64,000 bases of DNA, taken from Eurosta solidaginis (Eukaryota; Arthropoda; Insecta; Diptera; Tephritidae). A program made the position numbers and the translations under genes. This document shows, piece by piece, positions 55,560 to 64,000 of this stretch. How positions within the stretch are numbered: position 1 is the stretch's first letter; every line of letters begins with the position of its first letter. Where the stretch lies: the NCBI RefSeq assembly GCF_040869045.1, contig NC_090322.1:194183477-194247476 (forward strand), given 5' to 3'. Under the pieces are notes generated by a model. That model was not told where the DNA came from. It worked only from the letters and a program-made list of their open reading frames with translations, and did no database searches.

Positions 55560-58500
55560 ACTAGCCTTTACCCGCGGCCCCGTCCGCAAGGAGAAAATGA
55601 AATATGTGGGCTATTCACGTTAGCCTGCTTATAAAGTTATCTGTTTAAAATTTTTTTTCTGTCTAATGCATTTTATTTTTGTAATTGAGTAAAAAAAAGA
55701 ACTATATGAGCTGATAACCTGATAGGATCCCAAAATGATAACGAAATTATCCAGAAAAAGCCACGAAATGACCCCGACGCTATCGCGGACGGATCCCGAA
55801 AACCATCCAGAAACGCCCCGGAAGTGTTTCCAAAAGTTCCCGAAGTAGTCCCAAAAAAACCCGAAATGACAACGACACGATTCTAGACTTATCCAGATAA
55901 CCACACAGAAATGATGCCTGAAGGGTACCAAATTGATCCCGAAATAGTCCCGAAGAAGTTCCGAAATCACCCTGACGGGCTCCCGGACGGATCTCAGAAA
56001 CCATCCAGAAAATATTCAGGAAGGGTCCCTAAATTATCCCGACTAACTCCAGAAAAAGTTCCGAAATGGCTCCGAGGGGATCCACGATGGATCGCGAAAA
56101 GCATACAGAAATGATTCCGGAAGGATTCCAAAATGATCCCGAAATAGTCCGGAAATGACCCTGACTGGACCCCGAAAACTATCCAGAAATGATGCCGGAA
56201 ATGTCCTCAAATGATCACCTAATAGTTCCGAAAAGACCCCGACGGGATCCCGAACGGATCCCGACAACTATCTAGAAATGATGCCGAAAGGGCCCGCAAA
56301 TGATCCCGTATTAGTCGAGAAAAAGTCCCGAAATGATCCCGACGGGATGCCGGACGAATCCCAACAACCAGCCAGAAATGATGCCGGAAGGGACACCAAA
56401 TGATCCCGAAAAAGTCCCGCAATAATTCCGACGGGATCCTGAGCGGATACCGAAAACCATCCAGAAGTGATGCCGAAAAGGTTCTCAAATGATCACCTAA
56501 TAGTCCCAAAATTACCCTGACGGCATCCCGGACAGATCCCGAAATCCATCCAGAAATGATCTTGGGAGGGTCCCAAAATTATACCGAAATAGTCTGGGAA
56601 AAGTCCAGAAATTACCCTGACGGATACCGGACGAATCCTGAAAACCAATCTTAAATGATGCCGAAAAAGTCCCGAAATGACCTTGATGGGACCCGGAAAG
56701 GATCCCGAAAACTAACCAGAAATAATGCCGGAAAGGTCCTCAAATGATCTCCCAATAGTTCCGAAAAGACCCTGACGGGATCCCGAACGGATCCCGACAA
56801 CTATCCAGAAATGATACCGAAAGGGCCCGCAAATGATCCCGTATTAGTCGAGAAAAAGTCCCGAAATGACCCCGACGGGATGCCGGACGAATCCCAAAAA
56901 CCATCCAGAAATGATTTTGGAAGGGACCCCAATGATCCCGAAAAAGTCCCGCAATTATTCCGACGGGAATCTGAACGGATACCGAAAACCATCCAGAAGT
57001 GATGCCGGAACGGTCCTCAAATGCTCACCTAATAGTCCCAAAATGACCTTGAGGGCATCCCGGACAAATCCCGAAATCCATCCAGAAATGATCTTGGGAA
57101 GGTCCCAAAATGATCCCGAAATAGTCTCGGAAAAGTCCAGAAATTACCCTGACGGGTTCCCGGACGAATCCTGAAAGCCATCCTTAAATGATCCCGAAAA
57201 AGCCCCGAAATGACCCTGACGGGATCCCGAAAGGATTCCAAAAACTATCCAGAAATGATGCCGGAAAGGTCCTCAAATGATCCCCTAATAGTTCCGAAAT
57301 GACCGTGACGGGATCCCGAACGGATCCCGACAACTATCCAGAAATTATGCCGAAAGGGTCCGCAAATGATCCCGTATTAGTCGAGAAAAAGTCCCGAAAT
57401 GACCCCGAAGGGATCCCGGACGAATCCCAAAAACCATCCAGAAATGATGCCGGTAGGTATCCCAAATGATCCCGAAATAATCCCGAAGTGACCTCGTCGG
57501 CATCCCGGACGGATACCGAAAATTATCCAGAAATGATGCCGGAAAGGTCCACAAATGATCCCCTAATAGTCCCGAAATTACCCTGATGGGATCCCGGACG
57601 GATCCCGAAAACCATCCAGAAATGATGCCGGAAGAGCCCCCAAATGATCCCGAAAAAGTCCCCAAATGACCCCGACGAGATCCCGCACGGATCCCGAAAA
57701 CCATCCAGAAATGATGTCGGAAGAGCCCCAAATGATCCCGAAAAAGTCCCCAAATGACCCCGACATACTCCAGAAAAGGTTCCGAAATGGCTCCGAGGGA
57801 ATCAACGACGGATCGCGAAAACCATACAGAAATGATTCCGGAAGGATCCCAAAATGATCCCGAAATAGTCCCAAAATGACCCTGACGGGATCCCGAAAGG
57901 ATTCCGAAAACAATACAGAAATGATGCCGGAAAGGTCCTCAAATGATCCCCTAATAGTCCCGAAATGACCGTGACGGGATCCCGACAACTATCCAGAAAT
58001 GATGCCGAAAGGGTCCGCAAATGATCCCGTATTAGTCGAAAAAAAGTCCCGAAAGGACCACGACGGGATCCCGGACGAATCCCAAAAACCATCCAGAAAT
58101 GATGCCGGTAGGTATCCCAAATGATCCCGAAATAGTCCCGAAATGACCTCGTCGGCATCCCGGACGGATCCCGAAAATTATCCAGAAATGATGCCGGAAA
58201 GGTTTCCAAATGATCCCCTAATAGTCCCGAAATTACCCTAATGGGATCCCGGACGGATCCCGAAAACCATCCAGAAATGATGCCGAAAGGGTTCCCAAAT
58301 GATCCCGTATTAGTTGCGAAAAAGTACCGAAATGACCCCGACGATATCCCGGACGGATCCCGAAAACCATCCAGAAATGATGCCGGAAGAGCCCACAAAT
58401 GATCCCGAAAAAGTCCCCATATGACCCCGACGAGATCCCGCACGGATCCCGAAAACTATCCAGAAATGATGCCGGAAAGGTCCTCAAATGATCCCCTAAT

Positions 58501-60444
58501 AGTCCCGAAATGACCCTGACGGGATCCCGGACGGATCCCGCAGACTATCCAGAAATGGTCCCCATTTGAGCCCGTATCAGTCGAGAAAAAGTCCCGAAGT
58601 GACCCCGACGGGATCCAGAAAACTATCTAGAGATGATACCGGAAGGTACCCCAAAATGATCCCGAAATAGTCCCGAAATGACCTCGACGGGATCCCGAAA
58701 ACCATCTAGAAATGATGCCGGAAGGTACCCCAAATGATCCGCCTAATAGTCCCGAAATGACCCTGACATCAAGATATGATGCCGGAAGGCACCCCAAATG
58801 ATCCCGAAAAAGTCCCGAAATGACCCCGTCTGGATCCCGGACGGATCCCGAAAACTATCCAGAAATGATGCCGAAAGGGTCCCCAAATGATCCCGCATTA
58901 GTCGAGAAAAAGTCCCGAAATGACCCCGACGGGATCCCGGACGGATCCCGAAAACCATCCAGAAATGATGCCGGAAGAGCCCCCAAATGACAAGGAAAAA
59001 GTCCCCAAATGACCCCGACATACTCCAGAAAAGTTCCGAAATGGCTCCGAGGGAATCAACGACGGATCGCGAAAACCGTACAGAAATGATTCCGGAAGGA
59101 TCCCAAAATGATCCCGAAATAGTCCGGAAATGACCCAGATGGGATCCCGGACGGATCCCGAAAACCATCCAGAAATGATGCCGAAAGGGTTCCCAAATGA
59201 TCCCGTATTAGTCGCGAAAAAGGCCCGAAATGACCCCGACGGGATGCCGGACGAATCCCGAAGACCATCCAGAAATGATGCCTAAAGGGACTCCAAATAA
59301 CCCCGAAAAAGTCCCGTAATGATCCCGGAAACCATCAAGAATTTATCTCTCGAAGGTACGCAAATGATCCCGAAAGTACCCCGACGGGATCCCGGACGGA
59401 TCCCGAAAGCCATCCAGAAATGATGCCGGAAGGGTCCCCAAAAGATCGCGAAATAGTCCCGAAATGATTCCGGAATAGTCCCGAAAATGTCTCAAAATAA
59501 CCCCGACGGGATCCCGGACGGATCCCGAAAACTATACAGAAATGATCCCGGAAGGGTCCCAAAATGATCCCGAAATAGTCCCGAAATTACCCCGGCGGGA
59601 TCCCGGACCGATCCCGAAAACCATCTAGAAATGATCCCGGAAGGGCCTCGATATGACCCTTACGGGATTACAAATAAGGTGAAGCTAATTATAAAACCAT
59701 GTTAATAAGGCAGCAGGCGCAGGAGCGAATGAAAAGTTACATAGAAACGTACAGGTAAAGCTAATAAAAGCGTGCTAATAAAAACAATTGAAGGAGGGCG
59801 GATGGCGGGGATAAAAGGAGAGGACCACTGATCGTTCCTCCAAAATTGTCTAGATCTCGATCTGTATATGCCAGATACCAAAAACTATTGATTTAGGAGA
59901 AAATTTATATTGAGTTATAACAATTTATAGATTTTACACCAGAGTGGAAGATAAAGGGGGGAAGGGGGCGGAGGGTGTCACTGCTTACTTTATAAGCCTT
60001 CGACTTATTTGACCCCTGAGTCTGTGATATTGGTGAAGGCCAGTATATGTAAAGTTATAATTGGTAAAAATTATTAATAAGTAATTGCTCGAAGAGGTCG
60101 TGGGACCCCCACCCCTCTTTCCATGTTCGAAAAAAAATTCGCTAGTAGACTACTGTCTGTGTCCCATATTTCATCAAAATCCGTGTAGCCATTCTGGCGT
60201 GATTCAATCGCAAAGACGAAAAAATATAATAATTAAATTATAACTGTTCCTAGGGGGCGGGGACCACGCCCCTTTTCAAAAATATATAGCTAGTAGATCC
60301 TTCTAGACTATTGGCTATATGTGTGCCAAATTTCATCCAAATCCGTCCAGCCGTTCTTGCGTGATTGAGTCACAAAGACAAACGTCTGGACAAACATCCA
60401 AACATCCAAACATCTTAACATCCAAACTTTGCCATTTATAATAT
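55560..60444. repeat. Array unit 3 (4,885 bp)
   Basis: It has exactly the same length as unit 2. Differences noted include 56009 (T for C), about 56482, 56685 and 58326. All long minus-strand ORFs within it repeat those of unit 2 at +4,885 and are satellite translations, not genes. Confidence 0.92.
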
Positions 60445-63400
60445 ACTAGCCTTTACCCGCGGCCCCGTCCGCAAGGAGAAAATGAAATATGTGGGCTATT
60501 CACGTTAGCCTGCTTATAAAGTTATCTGTTTAAAATTTTTTTTCTGTCTAATGCATTTTATTTTTGTAATTGAGTAAAAAAAAGAACTATATGAGCTGAT
60601 AACCTGATAGGATCCCAAAATGATAACGAAATTATCCAGAAAAAGCCACGAAATGACCCCGACGCTATCGCGGACGGATCCCGAAAACCATCCAGAAACG
60701 CCCCGGAAGTGTTTCCAAAAGTTCCCGAAGTAGTCCCAAAAAAACCCGAAATGACAACGACACGATTCTAGACTTATCCAGATAACCACACAGAAATGAT
60801 GCCTGAAGGGTACCAAATTGATCCCGAAATAGTCCCGAAGAAGTTCCGAAATCACCCTGACGGGCTCCCGGACGGACCTCAGAAACCATCCAGAAAATAT
60901 CCAGGAAGGGTCCCTAAATTATCCCGACTAACTCCAGAAAAAGTTCCGAAATGGCTCCGAGGGGATCCACGATGGATCGCGAAAAGCATACAGAAATGAT
61001 TCCGGAAGGATTCCAAAATGATCCCGAAATAGTCCGGAAATGACCCTGACTGGACCCCGAAAGGATCCCGAAAACTATCCAGAAATGATGCCGGAAATGT
61101 CCTCAAATGATCACCTAATAGTTCCGAAAAGACCCCGACGGGATCCCGAACGGATCCCGACAACTATCTAGAAATGATGCCGAAAGGGCTCGCAAATGAT
61201 CCCGTATTAGTCGAGAAAAAGTCCCGAAATGATCCCGACGGGATGCCGGACGAATCCCAACAACCAGCCAGAAATGATGCCGGAAGGGACACCAAATGAT
61301 CCCGAAAAAGTCCCGCAATAATTCCGACGGGATCCTGAGCGGATACCGAAAACCATCCAGAAGTGATGCCGAAAAGGTCCTCAAATGATCACCTAATAGT
61401 CCCAAAATTACCCTGACGGCATCCCGGACAGATCCCGAAATCCATCCAGAAATGATCTTGGGAGGGTCCCAAAATTATACCGAAATAGTCTGGGAAAAGT
61501 CCAGAAATTACCCTGACGGATACCGGACGAATCCTGAAAACCAATCTTAAATGATGCCGAAAAAGTCCCGAAATGACCCTGATGGGACCCGGAAAGGATC
61601 CCGAAAACTAACCAGAAATAATGCCGGAAAGGTCCTCAAATGATCTCCCAATAGTTCCGAAAAGACCCTGACGGGATCCCGAACGGATCCCGACAACTAT
61701 CCAGAAATGATACCGAAAGGGCCCGCAAATGATCCCGTATTAGTCGAGAAAAAGTCCCGAAATGACCCCGACGGGATGCCGGACGAATCCCAAAAACCAT
61801 CCAGAAATGATTTTGGAAGGGACCCCAATGATCCCGAAAAAGTCCCGCAATTATTCCGACGGGAATCTGAACGGATACCGAAAACCATCCAGAAGTGATG
61901 CCGGAACGGTCCTCAAATGCTCACCTAATAGTCCCAAAATGACCTTGAGGGCATCCCGGACAAATCCCGAAATCCATCCAGAAATGATCTTGGGAAGGTC
62001 CCAAAATGATCCCGAAATAGTCTCGGAAAAGTCCAGAAATTACCCTGACGGGTTCCCGGACGAATCCTGAAAGCCATCCTTAAATGATCCCGAAAAAGCC
62101 CCGAAATGACCCTGACGGGATCCCGAAAGGATTCCAAAAACTATCCAGGAATGATGCCGGAAAGGTCCTCAAATGATCCCCTAATAGTTCCGAAATGACC
62201 GTGACGGGATCCCGAACGGATCCCGACAACTATCCAGAAATTATGCCGAAAGGGTCCGCAAATGATCCCGTATTAGTCGAGAAAAAGTCCCGAAATGACC
62301 CCGAAGGGATCCCGGACGAATCCCAAAAACCATCCAGAAATGATGCCGGTAGGTATCCCAAATGATCCCGAAATAATCCCGAAGTGACCTCGTCGGCATC
62401 CCGGACGGATACCGAAAATTATCCAGAAATGATGCCGGAAAGGTCCACAAATGATCCCCTAATAGTCCCGAAATTACCCTGATGGGATCCCGGACGGATC
62501 CCGAAAACCATCTAGAAATGATGCCGGAAGAGCCCCCAAATGATCCCGAAAAAGTCCCCAAATGACCCCGACGATATCCCGGACGGATCCCGAAAACCAT
62601 CCAGAAATGATGCCGGAAGAGCCCCCAAATGATCCCGAAAAAGTCCCCAAATGACCCCGACGAGATCCCGCACGGATCCCGAAAACCATCCAGAAATGAT
62701 GTCGGAAGAGCCCCAAATGATCCCGAAAAAGTCCCCAAATGACCCCGACATACTCCAGAAAAGGTTCCGAAATGGCTCCGAGGAAATCAACGACGGATCG
62801 CGAAAACCATACAGAAATGATTCCGGAAGGATCCCAAAATGATCCCGAAATAGTCCCAAAATGACCCTGACGGGATCCCGAAAGGATTCCGAAAACAATA
62901 CAGAAATGATGCCGGAAAGGTCCTCAAATGATCCCCTAATAGTCCCGAAATGACCGTGACGGGATCCCGACAACTATCCAGAAATGATGCCGAAAGGGTC
63001 CGCAAATGATCCCGTATTAGTCGAAAAAAAGTCCCGAAAGGACCACGACGGGATCCCGGACGAATCCCAAAAACCATCCAGAAATGATGCCGGTAGGTAT
63101 CCCAAATGATCCCGAAATAGACCCGAAATGACCTCGTCGGCATCCCGGACGGATCCCGAAAATTATCCAGAAATGATGCCGGAAAGGTTTCCAAATGATC
63201 CCCTAATAGTCCCGAAATTACCCTAATGGGATCCCGGACGGATCCCGAAAACCATCCAGAAATGATGCCGAAAGGGTTCCCAAATGATCCCGTATTAGTT
63301 GCGAAAAAGTCCCGAAATGACCCCGACGATATCCCGGACGGATCCCGAAAACCATCCAGAAATGATGCCGGAAGAGCCCACAAATGATCCCGAAAAAGTC

Positions 63401-64000
63401 CCCATATGACCCCGACGAGATCCCGCACGGATCCCGAAAACCATCCAGAAATGATGCCGGAAGGGTCCCCAAATGATCGCGAAATAGTCCCGAAATGATT
63501 CCGGAATAGTCCCGAAAATGTTCCAAAATAACCCCGAAAACCATCCAGAAATGATCCCGGAAGGGTCCCAAAATGATCCCGAAAAAGTCCCGAAATTACC
63601 CCGGCGTAATCCCGGACCGATCCCGAAAACCATCCAGAAATGATCCCGGAAGGGTCTCGATATGACCCTTACGGGATTACAAATAAGGTGAAGCTAATTA
63701 TAAAACCATGTTAATAAGGCAGCAGGCGCATTGGAGCGAATAAAAAGTTAGAAACATACAGGTAAAGCTAATAAAAGCGTGCTAATAAAAACAATTGATG
63801 GAGGGCGGATGGTGGGAGTAGAGGAGAGGACCACTGATCGTTCCTCCAAAATTGTCTAGATCTCGTTCTGTATGTACCAGATACCAAAAACTATTGATTT
63901 AGGAGAAAATTTAGATTGAGTTATAACAATTTATGGATTTTACACCAGATGGGGAGATAAAAGGGGGCGGGCGGAGGGTGTCACTGCTTACTTTGTAAGC
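60445..64000. repeat. Array unit 4 (partial at window edge)
   Basis: Same head and satellite, but with a short extra segment near 61061 and an extra monomer-sized block near 62520-62610. It then loses roughly 0.9 kb of satellite near 63440-63540 compared with unit 3. The tail (from about 63670) also has more substitutions and small indels, so this unit is older or less homogenised. It runs off the window. Confidence 0.85.

Noticed and set aside
48469..63633. Dozens of ORFs of 60-213 codons, mostly minus strand
   Set aside because: They are translations of the 89-bp satellite. The monomer is not a multiple of 3, the same ORFs recur every 4,885 bp, and frames shift through indels between units.
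48330..63670. CRISPR-like array
   Set aside because: Repeats are contiguous 89-bp monomers without unique spacers and the DNA is eukaryotic.

Overview
The window looks like nuclear DNA of a higher dipteran, probably tephritid-like. It is AT-rich, with short introns, a zinc-finger-associated-domain (ZAD) gene, a poly-Ala/poly-Gln nuclear-type gene, a Drosophila-like 5S rRNA fragment and insect-type mobile elements (Penelope-like, P-like, pogo-like, hAT-like, DINE/Helentron-like, non-LTR, SINE). The species is an inference; no marker gene fixes it.

Two real host genes are supported. Gene 1 (13292-20356, minus) has three exons that join in frame into about 1890 residues: two N-terminal ZAD-like cysteine modules, a very long disordered body made of degenerate repeats, and one C-terminal C2HC finger. 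Gene 2 (30407-41611, plus) has six exons that join in frame into 750 residues. It has a conserved-looking N-terminal half, Ala/Gln and Ser/Gly/Asn tracts, and a conserved-looking C-terminal block. I could not assign it to a named family.

Layout: 1-13 kb is a mobile-element graveyard (hAT-like transposase relic, LINE tail, SINE, an inverted pair of one minisatellite-bearing element, MITEs, P-like termini, an inverted Penelope end). 13-20.4 kb is the ZAD gene, with LINE and SINE debris in its first intron. 20.4-30 kb is repeats again, including a Penelope-like element with a hammerhead-type ribozyme, a deleted pogo-like element and a nest of MITEs inside another element. 30.4-41.6 kb is gene 2, whose introns hold a LINE tail carrying a Penelope fragment, a SINE, a retroposed 5S pseudogene, a DINE-like element with a hAT-type foldback MITE inside it, and a LINE carrying two SINE-like insertions. 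41.6-47.8 kb is AT-rich with LINE, SINE and P-like MITE pieces. 47,789-64,000 is a head-to-tail array of a 4,885-bp unit whose interior is an 89-bp satellite; two full units are almost identical.

Most striking observations: three hammerhead-like motifs with palindromic helix III at three Penelope-derived loci; a MITE family with P-element-like termini and perfect 8-bp target duplications at both copies; the higher-order satellite array; the repeat-built double-ZAD protein; and a truncated 5S sequence flanked by a perfect target-site duplication.
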